The position numbers and the translations under genes are program-made. From Salibacter halophilus (lineage in GTDB: Bacteria; Bacteroidota; Bacteroidia; Flavobacteriales_G; Salibacteraceae): a stretch of 64,000 bases of DNA. Numbering within the stretch: position 1 is the stretch's first letter; each line of letters begins with the position of its first letter. A model generated the notes under the pieces. The model worked only from the letters and a program-made list of their open reading frames with translations. It had not been told where the DNA came from and made no database searches. Below are positions 20,564 to 28,550 of the stretch, one piece after another. The stretch is from contig NZ_WACR01000004.1 of assembly GCF_008806325.1 (NCBI RefSeq), positions 237,378 through 301,377 of the forward strand, written 5' to 3'.

Positions 20564-21817
20564 GTGAGCAACCGTAAAGTATCTACTCAGGACAACAGAT
20601 TGTGCTTAAATGGCCTCAACGAGTCAGCCTCTTCAACGTATTTTGCAGCCGGGTTGAGCAATGAATTAACCATGGCAGGTTGGATAAAAACCACAGACGA
20701 TTCCCCCGGTACATCCTATGCGATAACCTATTATGACGTCAATACATACGAGAAAGGCATGGTACTGGGAATTTACCACGGCAATGCCCGTGCAGCAGGC
20801 CGAAACGGAACAGGAAGCTTGTACGGCCTGGTAGGTACTACAGACATAACCGATAACCAGTGGCACCACCTTGCCGTAACCACAGATGGCACCAACTGGA
20901 GCCTGTATGTAGATGGTGTAAAAGAAGATTCACTGGTAAGCCCGTCAGGTAACTTTACCAGCAGTAGTATGTACGAGCCATTCACAATAGGGAAAACCCA
21001 ATATGATGGAGGCTACTTCAACGGATGTGTTAAAGAAGTGAGCTTTTGGAATGCAGTACGACCAGATACAACAATAGCCAATGACTATTCAAGGAATAGA
21101 GAGTTCAGCGGATCAGAGAAAAACCTGATAGGATACTGGAAAGTAAATGAAACTACCGGTACCACGATAACGGACTACTCATCGGGGAATCATGATTTAA
21201 CCGTTTCCACCTCTACAGGCTGGTCAACCACTACACAGGAATACTTAGCAGCTGATATTATCAGTTTCACCGACTATTACCCTTACGGAAGCCGAACACC
21301 GGGTAGAAACTGGAATTCAAATGTTTACCGCTACGGGTTCAATGGTATGGAAGGCGACCCCGAAATGAAAGGCACCGGAAACCATTACACGACTTTCTTC
21401 AGGCAGTATGATCCAAGACTTGGTAGGTGGTTCTCTACTGATCCTGTTATGCAAGCATGGATGTCTCCATACATGGCAATGGATGGTAATCCTATTTTGT
21501 ATGCTGACCCAAGAGGTGATGAAATCAGATGGGGAAGTGTTAAGAGATGGGCAAGAACTCATATTAAAGCACTTTTTAATAAGGATTACAGGAAAAAATT
21601 AAAAGCTTTTAAAGCACATTGGAATGAAAAATATAAGAATACAAAAAAAGATAAATTTATTTTAGATTTTGACCCAAATCTTGGAGAAGGAGCTATTGAT
21701 TTTAAAATGGCACAACTAGAAACATGGGAGATCACAAGAGTAAAGTTAAAGATAAACATAGGTTTTATATCAAAAGAAACTTTAAACACGAACCCCCTCT
21801 TCATAGAGTGCCAATAA
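20108..21817 (+). CDS. Displaced RHS C-terminal cassette A (5'-truncated, tip frameshifted)
   Basis: An open frame of 569 aa from the first ATG after the junction; RHS sequence is already in frame from 20061. It holds the shared RHS block, then a LamG/concanavalin-like domain (about residues 165-380, with DNQWHHLAVTTDGTNWSLYVDG and GYFNGCVKEVSFWN), then the RHS core (YRYGFNGM, RQYDPRLGRWFSTDP) and the start of a tip after DPRGDE. The LamG domain replaces the beta-sandwich insert found in the parent and in B and C. The frame ends in atypical residues, while a coherent basic frame starts at 21724, so the tip probably suffered a one-base loss near TGGGAG at 21725-21730. There is no signal peptide or shaft, so alone it should not be exported. 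Confidence 0.75.
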   Translation: MRYSDIGTYNGLGDYSLDNIRHYSTGSEYLVTFSGGTITTSPNVEFHFSIKNGSDYTTVGCNTTGSIASLASCVAGQILNPLDTIRISDTSFVVTATEFFMPTDAQISYDKVNDLKITIEEVDSPLRKQYAYHRYGKSRYELSNHLGNVQSVVSNRKVSTQDNRLCLNGLNESASSTYFAAGLSNELTMAGWIKTTDDSPGTSYAITYYDVNTYEKGMVLGIYHGNARAAGRNGTGSLYGLVGTTDITDNQWHHLAVTTDGTNWSLYVDGVKEDSLVSPSGNFTSSSMYEPFTIGKTQYDGGYFNGCVKEVSFWNAVRPDTTIANDYSRNREFSGSEKNLIGYWKVNETTGTTITDYSSGNHDLTVSTSTGWSTTTQEYLAADIISFTDYYPYGSRTPGRNWNSNVYRYGFNGMEGDPEMKGTGNHYTTFFRQYDPRLGRWFSTDPVMQAWMSPYMAMDGNPILYADPRGDEIRWGSVKRWARTHIKALFNKDYRKKLKAFKAHWNEKYKNTKKDKFILDFDPNLGEGAIDFKMAQLETWEITRVKLKINIGFISKETLNTNPLFIECQ

Positions 21818-22251
21818 AAAAACCAGACCACATAGAAAATGAATTCAAACTAGAAATAGCTAGAGATCCAATACCTATCCCTGATGATGAGATGGATCAT
21901 CATCACCACCATCGTCATGTAACTATTAGTATATCAGCGTCCTATAAATCTAGCTCAAGTGATTATAAACGTCCAGAAAGAGCAAACGATGAAATTAAAG
22001 ATGCTGCTGATAGAATTATAAGTAATTCTTTAAGTTCTGTTTTTATTACAATCTCAACTAATATGTCTGAAGATCAGCTTGGTACTCCGATAGGGAGAAA
22101 TGTGACGCTAAATAATCTTCTTTGGAATAGGGGTCGAAGGCTTAGACAGCAACTTATAAATGAAGGAGTGCCTCCTAGTTCCTTTGATGAGAGTAACTGG
22201 TTAAGATTTGAATTTGATTCTTCACCAGGTTTGAATATAAGTGGTGAGTAA
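21724..22251 (+). CDS. Second half of cassette A tip in a shifted frame
   Basis: A 175-aa frame overlapping the previous one. Its start (MGDHKSKVKDKHRFYIKRNF) is strongly basic and reads naturally as the continuation of the cassette A tip if one G is restored near 21728. It contains a His-rich run (MDHHHHHRHV), then a segment (FITISTNMS, then LNNLLWNRGRRLRQQLINEG) that loosely resembles the OmpA-type peptidoglycan-binding fold. That similarity is weak. It may be expressed separately, but I favour a frameshifted tip. The next gene follows after 14 bases. Confidence 0.5.
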   Translation: MGDHKSKVKDKHRFYIKRNFKHEPPLHRVPIKKPDHIENEFKLEIARDPIPIPDDEMDHHHHHRHVTISISASYKSSSSDYKRPERANDEIKDAADRIISNSLSSVFITISTNMSEDQLGTPIGRNVTLNNLLWNRGRRLRQQLINEGVPPSSFDESNWLRFEFDSSPGLNISGE

Positions 22252-22265
22252 AAAAATATGGTATT

Positions 22266-22625
22266 ATGAGAAAAGTATTTGTATTATTTATTGTTATAGT
22301 TATAGTATCTTCTTGTAATCTAAAAAGTAAGAGCTACTATATAATAGAATATAATGATAAAATTGATTCTTTTTACACAAAAATAAATGATATACCTCTT
22401 TGTGAAATTGCGCCTACTCTAACAGAAAAATATGAAGGAATAGAAAGCTTGACCAAAAAAGATTTAAAAAGGATTAGAAGAAGTTTAAAAAGATGTGATT
22501 GTAAAACAGGTTTCATATATGGATTATATGACAGTTATAGTGAAAAGAGGATCATAGCAGGTTGTGACTCTATAAATCCAACAAGGTATGGTATAAGATT
22601 AGAAAATTTTAAATTAATTGAATAA
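22266..22625 (+). CDS. Small lipoprotein, candidate immunity gene of cassette A
   Basis: A 119-aa predicted lipoprotein: an N-terminal hydrophobic stretch followed by the lipobox VIVSSC (cysteine near residue 17). The mature part is basic in its centre (LTKKDLKRIRRSLKRCDC) and has four further cysteines, possibly two disulfides. I do not recognise a family. It lies between the cassette A tip and the next IS1-derived repeat, the slot where polymorphic toxin systems place the immunity gene. Periplasm-facing anchoring would fit protection against an exported effector. The immunity role is inference. Confidence 0.6.
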   Translation: MRKVFVLFIVIVIVSSCNLKSKSYYIIEYNDKIDSFYTKINDIPLCEIAPTLTEKYEGIESLTKKDLKRIRRSLKRCDCKTGFIYGLYDSYSEKRIIAGCDSINPTRYGIRLENFKLIE

Positions 22626-22628
22626 GTT

Positions 22629-22717
22629 GGTAATTTATCAAACATGTTGGTAGCCTCATTTTACTTTTTTAAAGTGCAGATTACCAAGTAGTAAAAGGAC
22701 GTGTTTGAAATAAATTC
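22629..22717 (+). repeat. Extra 89-bp copy of the IS1 outer end (tandem)
   Basis: An 89-bp unit (TCAAACATGTTGG to AACGTGTTTGAAATAAATTC after small changes, the second arm reading GACGTGTTTGA here) stands directly before a second copy at 22718. Each unit is bounded by inverse arms TCAAACATGTT and AACATGTTTGA about 50 bases apart, so it can fold on itself. Only this junction has the unit twice. Confidence 0.8.
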
Positions 22718-22897
22718 GGTAATGTATCAAACATGTTGGTGGCCTTGTTTTATTCCTTTAAGGTGCAGATTATCAAGTAGTAAAAGAACGTGTTTGAAAT
22801 AAATTCAAATATATCTATACCTCACTCAGCAACTTTTAACCGCTAAAATCACCTTAAAATGGCTTTACCCTGTACCTCATGTATCAAATGTGTTGGT
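22718..22897 (+). repeat. IS1 left-end remnant before cassette B
   Basis: Same 180-bp IS1 end as at 19813 and 25530, including the transposase start, here ATGGCTTTACCC then TGTACCTCATG, and ending at TGTGTTGGT. Confidence 0.85.
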
Positions 22898-22972
22898 GGA
22901 GAACTAAAGCTTTGAAAATCAAAATAAATACGGAGAATTTTGTCGGTTCTGACCGTTAATTTTTATACCTTT
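22898..22972 (+). repeat. Linker before cassette B
   Basis: Matches the linker at 19992-20060 with a few changes, including AATACGGAGA and TTTTGTCGGTTCTGACCG, then T-rich DNA. It joins RHS sequence at the codons for the (Y/F)(G/C)DQRLG motif, the same point of the protein as in cassette A. Confidence 0.7.
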
Positions 22973-22977
22973 TTGGA

Positions 22978-24078
22978 GACCAACGCCTCGGAATGGAAAA
23001 ACAGCCGGACTCCGTAAATATCGCAACAGTGTACAACTACAATGGGCTCGAAGACTACGAGTTGAACCATTTGACCCGTTATGCCAAAGGCTCTGAGTTT
23101 ATGATCTCCCTCTCGGGCAGTACCCTCTCATCCACACCCGGTATCAAATTCCACTATACCGATATCGACAGCGTTGAGCACATCACACAAGCCTGCACCA
23201 CAACAGGAACGATACCGAGTGTAGCGGCAGACCTGTTCAACCTGATCAACATAGAACCCGAACTCGATGTAGAATGGGTGAGTGGTAGCAGTACTTCCTT
23301 TATCGTATCAGGCAATAAAGGCAATGCCATTTTGCCGATTGCCGCCAAGGTTAGCTACAACAAATTTGAAGACCTCACCATCACCATTACCGCACTGGAA
23401 GAGACCGAGCAGATCAGCCAACACTTCCATCACTACGGCAACAGCCAGTACGAGTTGCCCAACCACTTAGGCAACGTACAAAGTGTCGTGAGCAATCGCT
23501 ACCTGTTTGCCAACGAAACCATCCACGAAGAAGACTTCTCGACCGACTTCTGGGGCGGAATGACCATCTGGGGATCGAGCGGCCTCAGCGTCAACACCAA
23601 CAATGGTGATTTAACCGCATCAGGAAGCAACGGGTATGTAACCCTGTCATTAAACACGACCCCTTCAATAGGCCACGAGTTGCGCTTTGACCTGGCCGAT
23701 GCCAGCAGCTCCATTACTGTACGCATACGGAATACGACAACCAACAATATTATCAGTTCAGAGACCTTCACCAATGGCACCGATCACAAGTACCAGTTCA
23801 CCCCTAACGGAGATATCCAGATAGAGTGGTACACCTCACCGAACCAAACCTTCAGTATTGACAATGTTGAAGTGATCGAGAGAGGGGATGAGATACTGGC
23901 TGATGTGAGGACTTATCAAGATTTTTACCCTTTTGGAATGTTGAGCAGAAAATACAATTCTCCTGATTACTCCAGAGGGTTTAATGGACAAATCAAAACC
24001 GATGAAATAGCAGGTGAAGGAAATCATAATACGGCAAGGTATTGGGAATACGATACGAGGTTAGGGAGAAGGTGGAAT
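22978..24078 (+). repeat. RHS homology block, cassette B copy (pairs with 26721-27815)
   Basis: About 1.1 kb nearly identical to cassette C, ending at the core motif (RLGRRWN). A patch corresponding to 26945-27075 in C is diverged and 6 bases different in length, which gives a mosaic look like past gene conversion. Confidence 0.85.
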
Positions 24079-24900
24079 ATTGATCCTAAACCTAATCCTT
24101 CTATTGGTGGGTATGCAACATTTGCAAATAATCCTATTTTATTCAGTGATCCATTAGGAGATACATTAAGATTTGGATGGTTTGCGAGAACTTTTCGAAA
24201 AGGAAAAATTGAGGAGTATATGAAAAAGTTAAATGCAGATGTAAGAAAACATACAAACCTAAACCTGATAGAAAAAAACGGGTATATAACCTACAGTAGA
24301 CGTGAAGGCAATACTCCCACATCATCTTCAAAGCCTGTTGCTTCAGCTTTAGCAAAAGGTTTAATGATGAAAGCAATTAATTCTAGAGACAATATAAAGG
24401 TTAAATTTTCTAGTAATGGGAATCGTTTCATGAAATCAAGCAATTATGCGGATAAGTCAGGTCATAGAAATGGGACTTTGTTCATTGATATGGATCAAAC
24501 TTTAGAGTTACAAAGAAATTTTATTTCAAATTCAGTTACATCTGAAACTATTGGTTTTGCTTTTACTATGTACCATGAGCTTGATCATATTTATTCAGAT
24601 TCTTGGGATCCAGGCTCTACTTCGTTGAGCTATGATCCAAATATTCATCTAGGAGGTACATTTGATCCTATGGGAATTGCTAGAAATAGTTTAGATTTAG
24701 CATTTGCAAATGCTTCACGACCAGGCTTGACTGTTTCCAATATTAATTCGATTAGGCAAGAATTAACAAATAGCTTAGGCCAGAATTATGGACAAAGAAG
24801 GATTTATTCTCATATTGGTTTAGAGAGAAGAACATACATATTTTTTAATAATGCTAAGACTTTTGGAGGTGGACATGGAGGCACAACCTTTATCGATTAA
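22993..24900 (+). CDS. Displaced RHS cassette B with HExxH metallopeptidase-like tip
   Basis: A 635-aa frame with no signal peptide. Residues 1-300 match the RHS block and beta-sandwich insert of cassette C, the core lies near 310-390 (DYSRGFNGQIKTDEIAGEG, then YWEYDTRLGRRWN), and the tip of about 245 aa follows DPLGD. The tip has YHELDHIY with H528-E529-x-x-H532, the zinc-binding HExxH motif of many metallopeptidases. It is followed by Asp- and Gly-rich segments (LGGTFDPMG) that could supply a third ligand. A peptidase effector is therefore likely but unproven. The tip is AT-rich while the shared block is about 50 percent GC. The first ATG lies 15 bases inside the RHS sequence; the natural N-terminus is missing. 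Confidence 0.8.
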   Translation: MEKQPDSVNIATVYNYNGLEDYELNHLTRYAKGSEFMISLSGSTLSSTPGIKFHYTDIDSVEHITQACTTTGTIPSVAADLFNLINIEPELDVEWVSGSSTSFIVSGNKGNAILPIAAKVSYNKFEDLTITITALEETEQISQHFHHYGNSQYELPNHLGNVQSVVSNRYLFANETIHEEDFSTDFWGGMTIWGSSGLSVNTNNGDLTASGSNGYVTLSLNTTPSIGHELRFDLADASSSITVRIRNTTTNNIISSETFTNGTDHKYQFTPNGDIQIEWYTSPNQTFSIDNVEVIERGDEILADVRTYQDFYPFGMLSRKYNSPDYSRGFNGQIKTDEIAGEGNHNTARYWEYDTRLGRRWNIDPKPNPSIGGYATFANNPILFSDPLGDTLRFGWFARTFRKGKIEEYMKKLNADVRKHTNLNLIEKNGYITYSRREGNTPTSSSKPVASALAKGLMMKAINSRDNIKVKFSSNGNRFMKSSNYADKSGHRNGTLFIDMDQTLELQRNFISNSVTSETIGFAFTMYHELDHIYSDSWDPGSTSLSYDPNIHLGGTFDPMGIARNSLDLAFANASRPGLTVSNINSIRQELTNSLGQNYGQRRIYSHIGLERRTYIFFNNAKTFGGGHGGTTFID

Positions 24901-24910
24901 TTTGAGAAGT

Positions 24911-25528
24911 ATGAAAAATGAACTTATTGTAATCTTTTTGTTTATTATATCGATTCCTAGTTATTCATTATCTCAAGAGAGTAACAATTGGTTTAAGGAC
25001 TCTTTATTCTTACCTCAAATAGGTGAACAGTATAAAAGCAAAAAAATATGCACTAAAAAGGTTAAAGAAATAAGAGAATTTAAAAAAGACAGGTATCATA
25101 AAGTTTGTAGTAAATTCATCATTGAGAATAAGCGATATAGAGGAAGTAGTAATATAGATTCTTTGATAGGATATATTGAGTTAAAGTATGATACTTTGAT
25201 TCATCATTCTTCTAATCTAAAAGAACTTTCTTTTAGTGGAATAAAAAACGATAGTATCATATATGACAAAAAATCTGAATACTATAATTTAACTTTAAAA
25301 AGAAATACCAATACATTAAATTGCATTATTCTGTATAGTACTAATTGTATTTATGTTAGCTCTAAATATTTCACTTTTTCAATTATAGGAGGCAAGTATG
25401 ATCCCGCTCCAAGTCAGGTATTTAATAATATACTTAACCCTGAAGAAAGAGAAAGTATAATAGACGTTGAAATAAAAGGAGTTGGAGCCTTATATGAAGA
25501 AAGATGGATTCTCCCTCCTCAACATTAA
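24911..25528 (+). CDS. Exported protein, candidate immunity gene of cassette B
   Basis: A 205-aa protein with a good signal peptide (MKNELIVIFLFIISIPSYSLS). I took the ATG at 24911 rather than an upstream in-frame ATG at 24851, which lies inside the cassette B gene and would bury the signal peptide. The start lies 11 bases after the cassette B stop codon. The mature part is Lys- and Ser-rich with scattered cysteines and no motif I know. Position directly behind the HExxH tip and in front of the next IS1-derived repeat suggests a periplasmic immunity protein. That role is inference. Confidence 0.6.
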   Translation: MKNELIVIFLFIISIPSYSLSQESNNWFKDSLFLPQIGEQYKSKKICTKKVKEIREFKKDRYHKVCSKFIIENKRYRGSSNIDSLIGYIELKYDTLIHHSSNLKELSFSGIKNDSIIYDKKSEYYNLTLKRNTNTLNCIILYSTNCIYVSSKYFTFSIIGGKYDPAPSQVFNNILNPEERESIIDVEIKGVGALYEERWILPPQH

Positions 25529-25529
25529 G

Positions 25530-25709
25530 AGGTAATGTCTCAAACATGTTGGTAGCCCTGTTTTACTTTTTTAAAGTGCAGATTATCAAGTAGTAAAAGA
25601 ACATTTTTGAGATAAATCAAATATATCCATACCTCACTCAACAACTTTTAACCGCTAAAACCACCTTAAAATGGCTTCTTCCTACACCTTGTGTATCAAA
25701 TATGTTGGT
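25530..25709 (+). repeat. IS1 left-end remnant before cassette C
   Basis: Same 180-bp IS1 end as at 19813, 22718 and 29034. The transposase start codon at 25671 is kept and opens directly into cassette C. Two of the zinc-ribbon cysteine codons are changed (MASSYTLCIKYVG). Confidence 0.85.
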
Positions 25710-28550
25710 AACACGAGCATACCCAACAGCTTTAGCCAGACATCGGTTCTGACCGAAACAAAACTTTACAACCTACAAGGCTGGCTCAAGAGTATGAACA
25801 GCAACACCGGCAACACAACCCGCGATCCCGGTAAAGACGGAGAAACGGGAACCGGTTACCTCGCCAACCAGCCCGATGTACACGCCCGTTTTGCCCAGGA
25901 CGTATTCGGGTTCTCACTCGGCTATTACGAAAACGACTATGCCGCCATCGACCCGTCAAAAGACAACTTCATAGCCGATCAGTCTCCGCTGAACAGCAAC
26001 ATCAACCACCTGTTCAACGGCAACATCTCCACCAGTGTCACCGCCCTTTTGGATCACGATCAGAACCGCCTGGAGATCCAACTCAAAAACTACAAATACG
26101 ACCAAATCAACCGCCTCAAATCACAAACCGTTTACACAGCCGATGACAACATCCAGGAAACCAACGCCTGGTCCTCCGGAGTCAGCTCAAACGGGACCTA
26201 CGACACCTGGTACAGCTATGACCTGAACGGCAACATCGACTCGCTGAGCCGCAACGGGAACCAAACCGGCAACCTCGGCATGGACCACCTGAAATACCAC
26301 TACAACAGCGGAACCAACCAGCTCGACCAGGTAACCGATGATGTAGCCAGCTCCACCTATTCAAACGACTTCAACGGCAGCGAGCCCGGTAACTTCCAGT
26401 ACGATGACATCGGCCGTTTGATCAGCGATGACAGCGCCCAAATAGCCGAGATCGAGTGGACCATCAACAACAAAGTAAAGTCCATTACCCGCACCTCGGG
26501 CAGTACATTAGATGATTTAGAATTCCGTTACGATCCCAACGGCAACCGCATCGTGAAAATCGTAAAACCAAGAGACAACAACGGAGACCCCGAACCCGCT
26601 ACAGAGTGGCGCTATACCCACTACAGGCGCGATGCCAGCGGACAGGTCATGGCCACCTATGAGACCACCGTTGACGGTGATCAACTTGCACATGTAGCCA
26701 AAGAACATTACCTTTATTGTGACCAACGCCTCGGTATGGAAAAACAAACCGACTCCGTCAATATCGCAACAGTCTATAACTACAACGGATTGGATGATTA
26801 CCAGTTGAACCACCTGACCCGTTATGCCAAAGGCTCTGAGTTTATGATCAGCCTCTCGGGGAGTTCACTCTCATCCACACCCGGCATCAAATTCCATTAC
26901 ACCGATATCGACAGCGTTGAGCACATCACACAAGCCTGCACCACAACCGGAAACCTGGCCAACGTGACCTCAGCCTTGCGCTCAATAATAAGTGCAGAAC
27001 CGGATTTGGATGTAATTTGGGTAAGCAACACCTCCTTTAAAGTAACCGCCAACAGAGCAAACGCCACCTTACCCATAGCCGCCAAAGTAAGCTACAATAA
27101 ATTTGAAGACCTCACCATCACCATTACCGCACTGGAAGAGACCGAGCAAATCAGCCAACACTTCCATCACTACGGCAACAGCCAGTACGAGTTGACCAAC
27201 CACTTAGGCAACGTACAAAGTGTGGTGAGCAACCGCTACCTTTTTGCCAATGAAACCATCCACGAAGAAGACTTCTCGACCGACTTCTGGGGCGGGATGA
27301 CCATCTGGGGATCGAGCGGTCTCAGCGTCAACACCAACAATGGTGATTTAACCGCATCAGGAAGCAACGGGTATGTAACCCTGTCATTAAACACCACCCC
27401 ATCAGTAGGTCACGAGTTGCGCTTTGACCTGGCCGATGCCAGCAGCTCCATCACCGTGCGCATACGAAACACCACAACCAACAATATTATCAGCTCAGAA
27501 ATCTTCACCAACGGCACTGATCACAAGTACCAGTTCACCCCTAACGGAGATATCCAGATAGAGTGGTACACTTCACCGAACCAAACCTTCAGCATTGACA
27601 ATGTTGAAGTGATCGAGAGAGGTGATGAGATTCTTGCTGATGTGCGGACGTACCAGGATTATTATCCTTTTGGAATGTTGAGCAGAAAATACAATTCTCC
27701 TGATTACTCCAGAGGTTTTAATGGACAAATCAAAACCGATGAAATAGCAGGTGAAGGAAATCACAATACCGCAAGGTATTGGGAATATGATACGAGGTTA
27801 GGGAGAAGGTGGAATCGTGACCCTATCTTTAAAGAATGGGAAAGTGAGTATGTAACATTTAATAATAATCCGATTCTCAAAATTGATCATAATGGCGACA
27901 ATGCTGGTGAATATGAAAAAGTAGTAAATGAAGATGGAACGGTGAAAACAACCAAGGTAAGTGATCTTGGAGATGATAAAGGTGTAGATTTCACACATAT
28001 TACTGGTGGAGAACATGATGGACAAACTTATATTGAAAGTCAAGAAACAGGTGTTGGAGTTTATATGTCATCTTCAAAAAATATTAAAGATTTTATACAT
28101 AGGCCAGAAGGCATTGATTGGGAAAATATTTATGAAGAGTTTAAAAAGGGAACAGGACCAGAGAATAGTTTGATTACAACACCAGCAATGCTTCAAGAAA
28201 TAATGGAGTCTCCCCAATTTGCAGATGCATTTAAGCATTATTTAGATAAAGGAGCGCCAAAGAAATTAGCTTATGAGTCTTCATTTGGAATTCCAGGAGC
28301 TCTTAAGTCGGGTAAGAATATGACTGCTCAGATGATAGGAAAGGCAAATTATAGTTTTTATAATACTGGAGATAAGTTAGTGATTACTATTATGGATAGC
28401 AAATCGGTATCCTCTTATTATTGGATAGCTAAACTTGTACCATCTGAATGGGTAAATAAAAATAGGAGCAATGATTCTAATGAAAATATTCCTGAGAGTA
28501 CTACTAGACAAACTTATATAATGATTTTTGATATTAAACAAGATGAATAG
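25671..28550 (+). CDS. Displaced RHS cassette C, fused in frame to an IS1 transposase start
   Basis: A 959-aa frame. Residues 1-13 (MASSYTLCIKYVG) come from the IS1 transposase start. A short linker follows, then RHS sequence from about residue 34 (LYNLQGWLKSMNSNTG), matching the parent from its residue near 1935. YD repeats fill 90-350, the beta-sandwich insert about 520-650, and the core about 665-740. The tip of about 218 aa after DHNGDN is AT-rich, starts with an acidic EYEKVVNEDGTVKTTKV segment, and has no catalytic motif I recognise. There is no signal peptide, so export would need recombination into a full-length gene. The 5' part belongs to the B/C allele, whose full-length parent is not in this window. 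Confidence 0.8.
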   Translation: MASSYTLCIKYVGNTSIPNSFSQTSVLTETKLYNLQGWLKSMNSNTGNTTRDPGKDGETGTGYLANQPDVHARFAQDVFGFSLGYYENDYAAIDPSKDNFIADQSPLNSNINHLFNGNISTSVTALLDHDQNRLEIQLKNYKYDQINRLKSQTVYTADDNIQETNAWSSGVSSNGTYDTWYSYDLNGNIDSLSRNGNQTGNLGMDHLKYHYNSGTNQLDQVTDDVASSTYSNDFNGSEPGNFQYDDIGRLISDDSAQIAEIEWTINNKVKSITRTSGSTLDDLEFRYDPNGNRIVKIVKPRDNNGDPEPATEWRYTHYRRDASGQVMATYETTVDGDQLAHVAKEHYLYCDQRLGMEKQTDSVNIATVYNYNGLDDYQLNHLTRYAKGSEFMISLSGSSLSSTPGIKFHYTDIDSVEHITQACTTTGNLANVTSALRSIISAEPDLDVIWVSNTSFKVTANRANATLPIAAKVSYNKFEDLTITITALEETEQISQHFHHYGNSQYELTNHLGNVQSVVSNRYLFANETIHEEDFSTDFWGGMTIWGSSGLSVNTNNGDLTASGSNGYVTLSLNTTPSVGHELRFDLADASSSITVRIRNTTTNNIISSEIFTNGTDHKYQFTPNGDIQIEWYTSPNQTFSIDNVEVIERGDEILADVRTYQDYYPFGMLSRKYNSPDYSRGFNGQIKTDEIAGEGNHNTARYWEYDTRLGRRWNRDPIFKEWESEYVTFNNNPILKIDHNGDNAGEYEKVVNEDGTVKTTKVSDLGDDKGVDFTHITGGEHDGQTYIESQETGVGVYMSSSKNIKDFIHRPEGIDWENIYEEFKKGTGPENSLITTPAMLQEIMESPQFADAFKHYLDKGAPKKLAYESSFGIPGALKSGKNMTAQMIGKANYSFYNTGDKLVITIMDSKSVSSYYWIAKLVPSEWVNKNRSNDSNENIPESTTRQTYIMIFDIKQDE
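26721..27815 (+). repeat. RHS homology block, cassette C copy
   Basis: Pairs with 22978-24078; about 1.1 kb, nearly identical outside one diverged patch at about 26945-27075. Confidence 0.85.

Noticed and set aside
21890..21940. Poly-histidine run as an engineered tag
   Set aside because: The MDHHHHHRHV run sits inside natural AT-rich tip sequence with no vector sequence or cloning site nearby.
19813..25709. The four 180-bp repeats as CRISPR or phage attachment sites
   Set aside because: Units are too long and irregularly spaced, and they match an IS1 end including its transposase start codon. No spacer-like sequences lie between them.
14377..25754. GGYTCTGACC as part of the RHS repeats only
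   Set aside because: Copies are present in folE-operon, PAP2, pentapeptide, xrtF-flanking and CDP-sugar regions, so the word is not tied to RHS.
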